This document shows, one piece after another, positions 36,605 through 45,970 of a DNA stretch of 64,000 nucleotides. Numbering within the stretch: position 1 is the stretch's first letter; every line of letters starts with the position of its first letter. A program made the position numbers and the translations under genes. The notes under the pieces were generated by a model, which was not told the origin of the DNA, searched no databases, and worked only from the letters and a program-made list of their open reading frames with translations. The DNA is taken from positions 1,116,001 through 1,180,000 of the forward strand of contig NZ_JAPEMV010000001.1 of assembly GCF_026342355.1 (NCBI RefSeq), given 5' to 3'. This DNA is from Streptomyces sp. NBC_00249. Lineage in GTDB: Bacteria > Actinomycetota > Actinomycetes > Streptomycetales > Streptomycetaceae.

Positions 36605-37018
36605 ATGGACCCGATCACGGCGGCAGCCCTCGCAGCACTGGCGGGAGGTCTCGGCGGCGAGGCCGGACGCCAGGCGTGGCAGGGCCTGGTCACCCTCGTC
36701 CGGCGCCCCTTCCGGCGCGGCGGGGCCGAGGAGGCGCCGGACGCTGCGGGCCCGGGCGAGCTGGAGCTCGTCTCCCTGGAGGGCGCCCCCTCCGATCCGG
36801 CCCGCGCCCAGGCGCTGGCCACCGCGCTGGGTGTACGGGCGGCCCTGGACGGGGAGTTCCGGGGGCTCCTGGAGGACTGGTGGGCGCGGGCGCGGACGGT
36901 CGACGCGTCGGGCGACACGCACAACCAGGTCAGCGGCCAGGCCGGTCAGGTCATCCAGGGCCGGGACTTCGGCAGCCTCACCTTCAACGTGCACGGCTCC
37001 CGCCCGGCCTCCGACTGA
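36605..37018 (+). CDS. Small NLR-partner protein (putative Bell-like effector) with C-terminal amyloid-like motif
   Basis: 137 aa. ATG 36605 has AAGGAG 7 nt upstream. Residues 1-36 are an Ala/Gly-rich hydrophobic helix ending in VRRPF, and a helical middle follows. Residues 105-131 align without gaps to residues 5-31 of the divergent NLR: identical T, N, G, A, V, Q, G, L, H, G at 10 of 27 positions, most others conservative. This is the layout of amyloid-controlled effectors: helical membrane-active N-domain, C-terminal prion-like motif. The function is inferred from layout; the N-domain itself is not a family I can name with certainty. Confidence 0.75.
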   Translation: MDPITAAALAALAGGLGGEAGRQAWQGLVTLVRRPFRRGGAEEAPDAAGPGELELVSLEGAPSDPARAQALATALGVRAALDGEFRGLLEDWWARARTVDASGDTHNQVSGQAGQVIQGRDFGSLTFNVHGSRPASD

Positions 37019-37081
37019 CCCGCCTCCGGCCGCCGCCCCCCTCGGATCCTTGGGGGGCGGGAGCCGTTCGTCATGCCGTCG

Positions 37082-38917
37082 TCACTGCCGCGTACGGTCG
37101 GCGCCCGCCGTCGGGGTGTCGTCGAGGAACCCGCCCGACTGGTGCTGCCAGAGCTTCGCGTACGCCCCGTCGCCGGCGAGCAGCTCCTGGTGCGTGCCCT
37201 GTTCGACGATCCGTCCGCGGTCGAGGACGACGAGCCGGTCCATGCCCGCGACCGTGCTCAGCCGGTGGGCCACCACGAGCGCCGTCCGGCCCTCCATGAG
37301 CCGCCACAGCGCGTCCTGGACGAGGATCTCGCTCTCGGAGTCCAGGGCGCTGGTCGCCTCGTCGAGGAGCAGGATCGGGGCGTCGCGCAGGATGGCCCGG
37401 GCGAGGGCGACCCGCTGGCGCTGTCCGCCGGACAGCTTGATCCCGCGTTCGCCGACCATGGTGTCGAAGCCGTCCGGGAGGGCGTCGGCGAATTCCGTGA
37501 CGTGCGCGGCCTCGGCCGCGCGGCGGATCTCGGCGTCGGTGGCGTCGGGCCGGGCGAAGGCGATGTTGTCGCGCAGGGTGCGGTGGAACATCGCCGGGTC
37601 CTGGGGGACGTAGGCGATCAGGCTGCGCAGGTCGGCCTGGCGCAGCCGGCTGATGTCCTGGCCGCCGATGAGGATCCGGCCGGCGTCGATGTCGGTCATC
37701 CGCAGGAGCAGCCGGGTGAGGGTGGTCTTGCCGCCGCCGGACCGGCCGACGAGGCCGATCCTCGCCCCGCCGGACACGGCGAGGTCGAGGCCTTCGAAGA
37801 GCGGTCGGGCGCCTCCGTGGGTGAAGGTCACCCGCTCGAAGCGGACGTCGGCGTTCTCGGAGAGCAGCGGTTCCGGGCACGGCGGGTCGAGCACGGTGGG
37901 CGGCGTCATCAGCAGTTCGGTGAACTGCGCGGCCTCCGTCATCGAGCTCTCCAGGCGGCGGTAGATCTGGTTGAACTCGAACATGATCCGCGTGGCGTGG
38001 GAGTAGTAGGTGAAGGCGACGACGACCGCTTCGACCCCGTGCCCCGACCCGGCGAGGGCGATGGCGACGAGCAGGCCCAGCGCGTTGGTCAGTACGGACA
38101 TCGGGGCGACGATCGTGTCGATGCGCAGGTTGCCGTAGTCCCAGGACCGGAGGGTGAGCCGCCGTGACTCGGCGACCCGCGAGCGGTGTTCGGCGGCCTC
38201 GCGGCCCTCGGCGGCGAACGCCCGGACGGTGTCCATGTTCATCAGGCTGTCGGCGACGTGGCCCGACACCTTGGCGATGGCTTCCTCCCGCTGGTCGACG
38301 AGGCGCTGCCGGCGCCGGATCAGGGGGCGTACGAGCAGGGCCGCCAGCGCGATCATGGCGAGGAGTCCGACGACGAGCAGCGGTTCGTACTGCCACAGGA
38401 CCACCGATCCGAAGAGCAGCGGCACGAACTTGCCGACGACGGAGAAGGTGAGGGTGTCGACGAACTCCTCGAAGCGGGAGGCGAAGCTCAGGACCCGTTT
38501 GGTGAGGGATCCGGCGAAGTTGTCGTGGAAGAACGCGGCGTCCTTGGCGAAGAGTTCGTCCATGCCGGCGACGTAGAGGTGCTCGATGCCGAGGGCGTCG
38601 ACACGGTTCAGGCAGTGCAGGCCGACGCGCCACAGGGCCTCGCCGCACAGCAGCACCGCGGCGAAGGCGACGACGTAGGGCAGCATCTCCCCCATCTCCA
38701 CACCTGCGCCGCTGCCCGTGTCCCGTGCGATGCGGCCGACGAGCTTCGCGACGACCAGGGGGGCGATGTAGTCGATGCCGATGTTGCCCAGTGCCGGGAG
38801 CAGCATCGCGGGCACGGTCAGCCACCGGAGCCGGCCCAACTCCCTTCCGTAGTAACGAAGTGCGAGCAGTACCGAACCCCTGCCCGGCGAACTCTTGCGC
38901 GAATCTGGCGTATCCAT
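37082..38917 (-). CDS. ABC transporter, fused membrane and ATPase domains (exporter type)
   Basis: 611 aa from ATG 38917, with GCAGGG five bases upstream. Residues 1-330 hold six TM helices of the type I exporter fold. The ATPase domain has Walker A GRSGGGKTT, Q-loop VPQDPAMFH, signature LSGGQRQRVALARAIL, Walker B ILLLDEATSALD and the H-loop VAHRLS. It works as a homodimer or heterodimer; no second half-transporter is adjacent. The substrate is unknown. It converges with the small effector gene. Confidence 0.93.
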   Translation of the reverse strand: MDTPDSRKSSPGRGSVLLALRYYGRELGRLRWLTVPAMLLPALGNIGIDYIAPLVVAKLVGRIARDTGSGAGVEMGEMLPYVVAFAAVLLCGEALWRVGLHCLNRVDALGIEHLYVAGMDELFAKDAAFFHDNFAGSLTKRVLSFASRFEEFVDTLTFSVVGKFVPLLFGSVVLWQYEPLLVVGLLAMIALAALLVRPLIRRRQRLVDQREEAIAKVSGHVADSLMNMDTVRAFAAEGREAAEHRSRVAESRRLTLRSWDYGNLRIDTIVAPMSVLTNALGLLVAIALAGSGHGVEAVVVAFTYYSHATRIMFEFNQIYRRLESSMTEAAQFTELLMTPPTVLDPPCPEPLLSENADVRFERVTFTHGGARPLFEGLDLAVSGGARIGLVGRSGGGKTTLTRLLLRMTDIDAGRILIGGQDISRLRQADLRSLIAYVPQDPAMFHRTLRDNIAFARPDATDAEIRRAAEAAHVTEFADALPDGFDTMVGERGIKLSGGQRQRVALARAILRDAPILLLDEATSALDSESEILVQDALWRLMEGRTALVVAHRLSTVAGMDRLVVLDRGRIVEQGTHQELLAGDGAYAKLWQHQSGGFLDDTPTAGADRTRQ

Positions 38918-39019
38918 CGCAACCCTGCTTTGTCGGACCCATTGGACAGGATCCGCAGTGTCCCGCGACGCGCCCCGCACCGTCCAAGCGTTTTCCGGAG
39001 GCGCCGGCCCGGGACCGGC

Positions 39020-40348
39020 CTAGGTCCTGTCGTCGAGGGTTGCCGGGGTCGGGCCGTCGGGGCGGACGGTGATGCTGTAGGCGGCCTTGTCGGGGACGGA
39101 GCGGAAGCGCGGGGTGTGGGCGGGCAGCAGGTGTTCGAGGAGGACGGTCGTCTCGCGGAGCGCGAACTGCAGGCCCAGGCAGGCCCGGGGGCCCATGCCG
39201 AAGGGGAGGTAGCTCCCGGGGTGGGCGGGGCGCCGGCCGGGGGTGGTGAACCGTCCCGGGTCGAACCGTTCGGGGTCCTCCCAGAGGCCGGGGTCCCGGT
39301 GCGTGAGGTAGGGGCAGACCAGCAGGTCGGTGCCGGCTTCGATCGCGTACCCGGCGAGGACGTCGTCCTGCGCGGCGGAGCGCGGCAGTATCCAGGCGGA
39401 GGGGTAGAAGCGCAGGGTCTCGTGGACGAGGGCCTGGACGGCCCGGCGGCGCTCGGGCGAACCCTCGGCGCCCGCCGCGAGGGCCTGCTCGCGCGCCTCG
39501 GGGTTGCGGTCCAGCAGGAGGTAGAGCCAGGTCAGGGTGGAGGCGGTGGTCTCGTGTCCGGCGACGAGCAGGGTGACGAGCTCGTCGCGGATCAGCCCGT
39601 CGGTGTACTCGGGGCGCGTTCCGGCCGCCTCCAGCAGGACGTGCAGCAGGCCCGGGCCGTCGGGGCCGGGTGCGCCGTCGCGGGCGGCGGCGATGGCCCG
39701 GCTCGCGACGGCGTCGATCCTGGCCAGGTCGTCGGCGACGGCCCCGCGGGCGGCCGCGCCCTCGGCGGGCAGGCTGGGCAGGGCGGCCACGACGGCGGGC
39801 ACGGCGGCCAGTTCGCGTTCCGTGCCGGGGTCGAGGGGGTGCCCGGTCAGGGACCGCCAGATGGTGTCGAGGGCGAAGCGGCGCATCTCGTCGCCGACGT
39901 CGAAGACCTGCCCGGTACGGGCGTACGCCGCCCAGCGCGCGGCGGCGGCCCTGGCGGCCCCGTCGATCCGCTGTTCGTAGCGCCGCATGCCGCGGCCGGT
40001 GAACTGCGACTGGAGCAGCCTGCGTTGCCGCTGCCAGGCCTCACCCGTCGCGCACAGGACGCCGTCACCGAGGAGCAGCCGCGCACGGTGGCTGCGCTTG
40101 ACGTACCGGTCGGGGTGGTGCGCGAGCACGTGCTGCACGGCCTCGGGGGCGGTGACCAGCACACTCGGGCCCGGCCCGAGCCGGAACGCGGCGACGCCCC
40201 CGAGCTGTTCCCGCGCCCGCGCGAACAGCTCGACGAGCTCCCCGCCCCCGTCCTTCCACTCCCCGACGACCGCGGGGTCCAGCTCGGGCACCCGGCGGCC
40301 CGCCGGGGACTGACTCGCGAGGAAGCCGGGGCTGGCAGGGGTGGCCAC
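39020..40348 (-). CDS. Cytochrome P450
   Basis: 442 aa from ATG 40348. The I-helix has AGHETTAST (oxygen activation), the K-helix ETLRFYP (ExxR), PERFDPGRF, and the heme-binding FGMGPRACLG with the axial Cys. Overall it resembles the CYP102/CYP4-like branch more than the compact macrolide CYP105/107 group. No ferredoxin or reductase gene is adjacent, so electrons come from elsewhere. The substrate is unknown. It follows the ABC exporter on the same strand, upstream by about 100 bp, and might be co-transcribed with it. Confidence 0.92.
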   Translation of the reverse strand: MATPASPGFLASQSPAGRRVPELDPAVVGEWKDGGGELVELFARAREQLGGVAAFRLGPGPSVLVTAPEAVQHVLAHHPDRYVKRSHRARLLLGDGVLCATGEAWQRQRRLLQSQFTGRGMRRYEQRIDGAARAAAARWAAYARTGQVFDVGDEMRRFALDTIWRSLTGHPLDPGTERELAAVPAVVAALPSLPAEGAAARGAVADDLARIDAVASRAIAAARDGAPGPDGPGLLHVLLEAAGTRPEYTDGLIRDELVTLLVAGHETTASTLTWLYLLLDRNPEAREQALAAGAEGSPERRRAVQALVHETLRFYPSAWILPRSAAQDDVLAGYAIEAGTDLLVCPYLTHRDPGLWEDPERFDPGRFTTPGRRPAHPGSYLPFGMGPRACLGLQFALRETTVLLEHLLPAHTPRFRSVPDKAAYSITVRPDGPTPATLDDRT

Positions 40349-40506
40349 GGATCTGCTCCTGTTCGGCGGCGCTACGTCGTCACGAACCCGACACGGACAT
40401 CACGCACTGTAGGCGCCCCACCGCGCCCCGCGACACCCCGCCCGCCCCCCGCGCGGCACACCGGCGCGGATCAATTCACGGGCTACCGCCACACGTTGCG
40501 GCGGTC

Positions 40507-41118
40507 TCAGGTCGTCGCGAGCACCGCGTCGATGAGGTCCCGGGCGGCCTGTCCGTACACGGCTGAGGGCTGGAGGAGCCCGAACGCCTTGCGGAACAGA
40601 GCAAGCCGCTCGTGATCGGTGATGGTCTCGCCGCCGCGGTAGCCCTCGACCTCGACCCTGCTGTCGTCGAAGATCGAGAATCCGCCTCCCGGGTGCACCA
40701 GGAGGCGCGCGCGGGCCGGGACGATCCCGAGGGAGAGCCCCGGCAGGTCCGTCGCGTCCAGCAGCCGCCGGAGCTGGTCCCGCATCACTTCGGGCCCGCC
40801 GAGGCGGGTGTGCAGGGCCTGTTCGCCCAGCAGGATGTGGAAGGTCCGGCCTTCCTGCCCGATGTACCGCGCGCGAGCCGTACGGGCGGCCACTCCTGCT
40901 TCGATGTCGTCGGGAATCCCGTAGAAGTCGACGACGAGCCGCAGGACGGCGGCGGCGTACGCCGGCGTCTGCAACACGCCCGAGACCAGCTCCGGGCTGT
41001 AACCGACGTACGCGCGCGTGGTCCTGACAAGGTCCAGGAAGCCCTGCTGCACGGGGCCCGTTCCCGTACGGAGCAGGCCGTCCCAGTCCGGCGCGGCATC
41101 GGGCCGAGGAATCGTCAT
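40507..41118 (-). CDS. DUF5753 domain protein without HTH
   Basis: 203 aa from ATG 41118. The 41220 start would add an unconserved Pro/Ala tail. DUF5753 is normally the C-terminal ligand-binding-like part of XRE regulators abundant in Streptomyces (RTTRAYVGYSPELVSGVLQTPAYAAAVL, FHILLGEQALHTRLGG). Here no helix-turn-helix precedes it, and no DUF397 gene is adjacent. It could be a truncated regulator or a free-standing partner. Confidence 0.85.
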   Translation of the reverse strand: MTIPRPDAAPDWDGLLRTGTGPVQQGFLDLVRTTRAYVGYSPELVSGVLQTPAYAAAVLRLVVDFYGIPDDIEAGVAARTARARYIGQEGRTFHILLGEQALHTRLGGPEVMRDQLRRLLDATDLPGLSLGIVPARARLLVHPGGGFSIFDDSRVEVEGYRGGETITDHERLALFRKAFGLLQPSAVYGQAARDLIDAVLATT

Positions 41119-41216
41119 GCCGCGATCGTGCCAGCACCGCGCCCCCGGGGCGGACGGTTCGGCAACATCCGCACCGGGTTCCGGCGGCGCGGGGGCCGCC
41201 GTGGCGCCGGACTCCT

Positions 41217-42038
41217 TCACACGAGGTTCTTCTCCATGGCCGCGAGGTAGTTCTTGACGGGGTGGTCACGCAGGGCGTCGCCGGCGGGGGCAAGGAGGTC
41301 CGCGGTGGCGCCCTTGACCCGGTCGGCCAGTGCGCTCGTCAGCGGCATGGAGGAGCGGATGCGGCCGCCGGCGTCGATGTAGTGCAGGGTGTCGACGTGG
41401 GTGTAGGCGGGCTCGGGCGGCAGTTGCGGGACGATGTCGTTGTTGTTGACGTAGCGGTGCAGGCGGTCCTTGAAGCCCTTGTTGCAGGAGGCGGCCAGGA
41501 GCCGGTCGCAGGTGCGGGGCTGGCCGTAGGTGTAGATGCCGTCGGCCTGCAGGCGCGGCTCCTCCAGGTACATGCGGCAGCCGGCGAGCATCGCGAGTGC
41601 GCCGCCGAGGCTGTGGCCGGTGAACCACACGCTCTGGTCGTTGTCCCGGAAGTCGGCGAGCGCGTCCCTGACGGTGGGGAAGACCGAGTCGAGGGCCCGG
41701 CCGAAGCCGTAGTGGATGTAGCCGGTCCTGCCCGGTCCCGGCCACGGGGGTGTGGTGGCGTCCGAGAGCCAGTCCCGGATCTGCGCGGGCTCGGTGCCCC
41801 GGAATCCCGTGATGATCATCTTGTCGCTGGCGATCGTGTACGCCTGGGTGTCCTCCAGCGGGAACGGCGGGGTGAACCGGGTGTGGTGGTGACGCACCCG
41901 GCCGAAACCCCATTCGCGGGCTTCGGCATCGATGGTGGCCTCGTCCTTGTAGGCGAGGTCGGCGGCCCGGACCATCCAGTACGCGAGCTGGGGGCTGTGC
42001 TTCTTGGCGGTGTGGTCGATCGTCGACGGTACGGACAC
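41217..42038 (-). CDS. Class 3 lipase family protein
   Basis: 273 aa. GTG 42038 has GGGAGA six bases upstream; an ATG at 42056 also exists. The serine nucleophile is in FTGHSLGGALAML. A downstream Asp (NNNDIVPQLPP) and His (THVDTLHYIDAGG) complete the expected triad. The oxyanion region is TGFRGTEPAQIRDWLSD. There is no clear signal peptide, so it may act inside the cell or be released otherwise. It is a triacylglycerol-lipase-like fold with unknown substrate. Confidence 0.87.
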   Translation of the reverse strand: MSVPSTIDHTAKKHSPQLAYWMVRAADLAYKDEATIDAEAREWGFGRVRHHHTRFTPPFPLEDTQAYTIASDKMIITGFRGTEPAQIRDWLSDATTPPWPGPGRTGYIHYGFGRALDSVFPTVRDALADFRDNDQSVWFTGHSLGGALAMLAGCRMYLEEPRLQADGIYTYGQPRTCDRLLAASCNKGFKDRLHRYVNNNDIVPQLPPEPAYTHVDTLHYIDAGGRIRSSMPLTSALADRVKGATADLLAPAGDALRDHPVKNYLAAMEKNLV

Positions 42039-42254
42039 GACTTCTCTCCCGGCCATGGCGAGTGGTTGGGACCGTCCGCGGAGCAGCCCGCGGACCGATG
42101 TCGCCCGGCCCGGTCGCGGGCCGAAGGGCCGGCCCCGGTCGGCCGGGCAAGCAGACGCTAGCCGGGAGCCGGTGCGGTACCCGGCTCCCGATCTCCGGCC
42201 GATGCGCAGGAACGATCCCTCGTCACCCGGACGGACCGGGGCTGCTCACCTCCC

Positions 42255-42985
42255 TCACCGCCGCAGGGTCCGGTTCGACTCGGCGATCCGCCCGGCGTGG
42301 TAGCGGATGCTGGGGTCGATGGTGCGGGCGTCCGGCGGCAACGCGTCCGCCTGCGCCTTGATCTTGTCGGTCAGTACGGGCTGGTCCGCACCGGTGAGCC
42401 GCAGAACGCCGCGAGTGACACTGGCCGCGCCCAGGACCCGCAGTGTGCCCGGCGCGTCGCTGAGGCCGTTGACCTCCGTGCCGTCCGGTCCGAGTACGGC
42501 GACCAGCCGGGTGCCGGAGCCCAGCAGTGCGGCTGCGCCGCCGGGGTAGTCGGCCTCCTGGCCGATGGTGTGGACGATGCGGCTGAAGGTGGCGGGGCGG
42601 CCGAATCCCATTCGGCGCGCAGCCCCTTCGGGTCCAGGGCGCCTTCCGGGCCCCTGGGGTAGTCGGCACCGAGTCTCGCCGGGCGGGCGCCCCAGGTGAC
42701 CCGACGGGTGACGTAGTGGGCCTGTTCGACCTCGAAGGCACCCCCCGCGCCGCCGCCTACGACGAGCAGGTCGTCGTCCGGACGGTAGCCGGCGCTGGTG
42801 TTCTGCCCGCCGTACTGGACCCGGTGTGCCCGGACGAGGGCGTCGAGGCCGGTCAGTGTCTGCGGCGGAAGGGTGGTGCGGTCGACGGTCTCGCCGCTCG
42901 CGGTCAGGATGACGGCGTCGGTCATCGGGTGGACCGAGTAGGGGGAGTCTAGGTCGGTGACGAACTCGGCGTTGTCGCAGTGCAT
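42255..42985 (-). pseudogene. Unrecognised protein with a one-base frameshift
   Basis: From ATG 42985 the frame reads MHCDNAEFVTDLD to LRAEWDS. At 42607-42609 (CCC where CCCC is expected) it must shift to continue as GFGRPATFSRIVHTIG to the stop at 42255. Both halves have coding-like third positions. One added base yields about 244 residues. Coding-like sequence (ADDKGACFDLGP) also continues upstream in frame to about 43030 without a start codon, so the annotated start may be late. I recognise no domain. The frameshift may be a sequencing error. Confidence 0.6.
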
Positions 42986-43043
42986 GGGACCCAGGTCGAA
43001 GCAGGCGCCTTTGTCGTCGGCGCCGATCGCACCGTCCTCCAGA

Positions 43044-44624
43044 TCAGGGCTTGTGGATCTGCTGGACTCGGTAGTACTTGGCGGTGCACGGCGCGACCCA
43101 GTCTTTTCCTTCGTGGCGGGAGAAGTAGGGCTCGGCGAGGGATCCGATGGGCATCGCCTCGTAGGTCACGCTGCCGGCTCCTTCGGTGATCTCGTCGCGG
43201 ATACGGGTGTCTTGGGCGTCCCAGCGCTGTGCCCGGGTGACTGTCTGAGAGGTCAGTTGCTGGGCGGCGGGGATCAGGGCGGCCAGGGCGGCGAGGGTGA
43301 ACGTGCCCGCCAGCAGGGCTGCTGCCCGCGGGAGGTGTGGCTTGTCGGGCGTGTGGGCGCGTTGTCCGGCCCAGTGGCCGAGGAGTGCCCCGTACAGGGT
43401 GAGGGTGGCCAGGTAGGGGATGAGGAAGCTGGTCCAGGTGCGGGCGTAGGTCCAGCCGTTGCCGCCGTATCCCAGACGCAGGCCGTGAGCGACGGCGAGG
43501 GACGACAGGATGAGGACGGGGATCGGAAGGATCAGCAGGAGCCGTGCCGCCGGCGGCGGGGGACCGCCCCGGCGGGTGACGGATGGCTGCGGTCGACCGG
43601 GGATGAGGGTGAGGGCGAGGCCGAGGAGTACGCCCGTGGCGGCGGCGCCCAGGTAGGCCCACTGGCTGAGGACGGTGTCCCAGATGTGGACCCCGTCGCG
43701 TGCCAGGCGCCGTGCGCTGAATTCTCGCGGCGGGCGCTGTGCGCGGCGCCACGCGGCGCCGGGCGAGGTGTAGAGCACGGCCAGGCCCACGGTCAGGCCC
43801 GCGCAGTACAGGGCGGACCAGGTGAACGGGTACCAGGTTCGCGCGAGCCGTAGCGCCAACGGCAGCTGGGGCAGGGTCAGGAGCGCGGCGGTGGCTGCGG
43901 TCAGGCCACTGACGGCGAGGAACGGCTCGCTCAGTGTGCCGATCGCGAAGCCTGTCACCATGGCGCCCACGAGCGCCGCCCGCCGTGGCCGTCTCCCCGG
44001 GCTCCGGCCCGCGCGGATGGCGGCGAGCAGGGCCCAGATACCGAGGACGCTGGGCAGGATGTGCGAGATGGCGGCCGGGGCCCACAGCATCTGGTAGGTC
44101 CGGGTACCGCCGAGGAACAGCAGCGCCTCCGCCACCAGCACCGCGGGCGCGAGGACTGCCGTAGGTGCCCGCATGTCCAGCGCGCCGAGCGTTTCACGGG
44201 CCAGCAGGTACAGGCCGAGCCCGAGGGCGGTGATCAGGACCGTGGAGAGCACCTGCGGGCCGAGCATGCCGTGGGAGTAGACGACCCCGCCGAGGAAGGC
44301 GTTGGTGATCCGCCCGTTCTGTGTCAGGTAGAAGTCGGACGTCACGCCCAGGACACCCATGTCCCGGGTCTTCCACGCCATGCACCAGTCATCGGAGGTG
44401 GGCCGCAGGAAGGTCCCCAGGAAGCCGACGACGCCCAGCAGCCCGCCGGCCGCAGCCGTCAGAACCCCACTCGTTCCGCGCAACAGCCCGGCGCCGGCGG
44501 CGCGGGTTCGGCGGGCCGGCCCCCCGACCGGCTTCCTTGCCTGCACCGGTAGTACCGCCCGGTCAGGCAGGTCCCGTATGGCGCTCCGTTCGGTACGGTC
44601 GTCCTGCTCGTCAGAGGTCGTCAC
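43044..44624 (-). CDS. DUF6056 family multi-TM protein
   Basis: 526 aa from GTG 44624; the frame is open further upstream but only through a terminator and a tRNA fragment. About ten to eleven TM segments follow a hydrophilic N-terminus. The first extracytoplasmic loop carries SDDWCMAWKTRDMG and LTQNGRITNAFLGG, marks of the DUF6056 group, which resembles membrane glycosyltransferases of GT-C type. It is probably involved in cell-envelope glycan transfer, by fold analogy only. Its 5' end lies just left of the tRNA-Pro terminator. Confidence 0.82.
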   Translation of the reverse strand: MTTSDEQDDRTERSAIRDLPDRAVLPVQARKPVGGPARRTRAAGAGLLRGTSGVLTAAAGGLLGVVGFLGTFLRPTSDDWCMAWKTRDMGVLGVTSDFYLTQNGRITNAFLGGVVYSHGMLGPQVLSTVLITALGLGLYLLARETLGALDMRAPTAVLAPAVLVAEALLFLGGTRTYQMLWAPAAISHILPSVLGIWALLAAIRAGRSPGRRPRRAALVGAMVTGFAIGTLSEPFLAVSGLTAATAALLTLPQLPLALRLARTWYPFTWSALYCAGLTVGLAVLYTSPGAAWRRAQRPPREFSARRLARDGVHIWDTVLSQWAYLGAAATGVLLGLALTLIPGRPQPSVTRRGGPPPPAARLLLILPIPVLILSSLAVAHGLRLGYGGNGWTYARTWTSFLIPYLATLTLYGALLGHWAGQRAHTPDKPHLPRAAALLAGTFTLAALAALIPAAQQLTSQTVTRAQRWDAQDTRIRDEITEGAGSVTYEAMPIGSLAEPYFSRHEGKDWVAPCTAKYYRVQQIHKP

Positions 44625-44706
44625 AGGTTGCGAACGAGTCGCGGCTGACCAGGGGAACGGTCCGGCGACGCACTGTGGTCGCGCGTATGACCATGGCCCC
44701 GAAAAC

Positions 44707-44750
44707 GATCGAGGGGCCGTTCTGGATCGCTCCAGAACGGCCCCTCGATC
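44707..44750 (-). terminator. Rho-independent terminator of the tRNA-Pro gene
   Basis: A perfect 20-bp stem (44707-44726 with 44731-44750) and 4-nt loop. On the minus strand it is followed by GTTTTC. It lies 16 nt past the 3' end of the tRNA fragment, which shows that the native downstream flank of the tRNA is retained here. Confidence 0.85.
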
Positions 44751-44765
44751 TACGACTCTTTCGAG

Positions 44766-44807
44766 TCGGGACGACAGGATTTGAACCTGCGACCCCTTGA
44801 CCCCCAG
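44766..44807 (-). other. 3' fragment of tRNA-Pro(GGG): attachment site of an integrated element
   Basis: Read on the minus strand: anticodon loop and stem 3' side (CTGGGGGTCAAGG), the T-arm with GGTTCAAATCC, and acceptor 3' strand CGTCCCGA. The expected 5' half, including the matching CGGGACG acceptor strand, is absent; sequence past 44807 diverges. This is what a tRNA-integrating element leaves at the end away from the reconstituted tRNA. The comparison is to the typical Streptomyces tRNA-Pro from memory. Confidence 0.8.
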
Positions 44808-45088
44808 ATGACTGCGCCAGGCCCACAATCAGGACATGTGGCGCCATTTGAGGGCGAGGAACGTGTGCCAATGCGCGTGCCGTGCACCTGCGTGCAGCGG
44901 CACTGGTCCCCAACTGGTCCCCAACCGGTCGTCACCCCAATGCGCCACTCGGGAGGTTCGGACGGATTGGGCGGGCCGCGCACGCCCTGGGCTGGTTCGT
45001 GAGTCTTTGTGTGCTTTTGTCGTCGCCTGATGGGGTGGTGCGGGCCGAATCCGCTGGTCCGCAGCCGGTGGTCTGCTGGGGTGGCGGG

Positions 45089-45789
45089 GTGAGTGAACGC
45101 AAGTCGTACCCGAGCGACTTATCGGACGAGCAGTGGGCTCTGGTCGAGCCGGTGATCACAGCGTGGAAGGACCGGCATCGCTCGGTGAGTGGCACCAGGG
45201 CTCGTACGCGATGCGGGAGATCGTGAACTCGATCCCCTACCAGGGCCGGACCGGCTGCCAGTGGGCCTACCTGCCGCACGATCTGCCGCCGAAGAGTGCG
45301 ACGTACTACTACTTCGCCGCCTGGCGGGTCGACGGGACCGACCAGGTCATCCACGAACTCCTGCGCTGCCAGGTCCGGGAGCGGGCCAGTCGATTAGAGG
45401 ACCCGACCCTGGTGGTTCTGGACACGCAGAGTGTCCGTGCGGCTGCCGGGGTCCCCGCCACCACGACCGGCCGGGATCCGGCGAAGCGGGTGCCGGGCCG
45501 CAAGCGGGGACTGGCCGTGGACGTGCTCGGGCTGGTCATCGCCGTCATCGTGCTGGCCGCGAACGCTCACGACAACGCCGTGGGCATCGCCCTGCTGGAC
45601 CGGGTTGCCGAGCACGCTGGCGGCACCGTCCGCAAGGCCCTGGTCGACCAGGGCTTCAAGAACCAGGTCGTCGCGCATGGATCCGGCATGGGCATCGATG
45701 TCGAGATCGTCGAACGCAACCCACAGGAGACAGGGTTCGTTCCGCAGCCGAAGCGGTGGAGGGTTGAGCAGAATGGAAAGCCGCTCTGA
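45089..45789 (+). pseudogene. IS5-family transposase remnant
   Basis: GTG 45089 opens SDLSDEQWALVEPVI, typical of IS5-type transposases. At 45193 (C for CC) the frame breaks. It continues in another frame as YAMREIVNSIPYQGRTGCQWAYLPHDLPPK, then VVLDTQSVRAAAG (catalytic Asp region) and ALVDQGFKNQV, ending prematurely at RWRVEQNGKPL without the usual C-terminal Glu helix. It is therefore both frameshifted and 3'-truncated. I could not identify inverted terminal repeats. 45790-45970 holds no gene I can support. Confidence 0.8.
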
Positions 45790-45970
45790 ACGCCTTCGAC
45801 ATCACCTTCGACGGCCGACTCCCAGCCGCCCGCCGCTGAACCCCCTGACAACTCCAGAACCACCGTTAGCTTTACAGACCCGCCGGCCGAGGCGTATCCG
45901 AGGGCCGGTCCTGAGAAGCGGAAGTGGAGGTTGGTCCCTGCTTCTCACGGGTTGGCGCCGTTTCCCAGGC

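Noticed and set aside
44640..44830. N-terminal extension of the DUF6056 protein
   Set aside because: The frame is open but runs through the tRNA fragment and its terminator, so it cannot be native coding sequence.
44766..44842. Complete tRNA-Pro
   Set aside because: The 3' half is perfect but no matching 5' acceptor strand or D-arm is present, so only a fragment is called.
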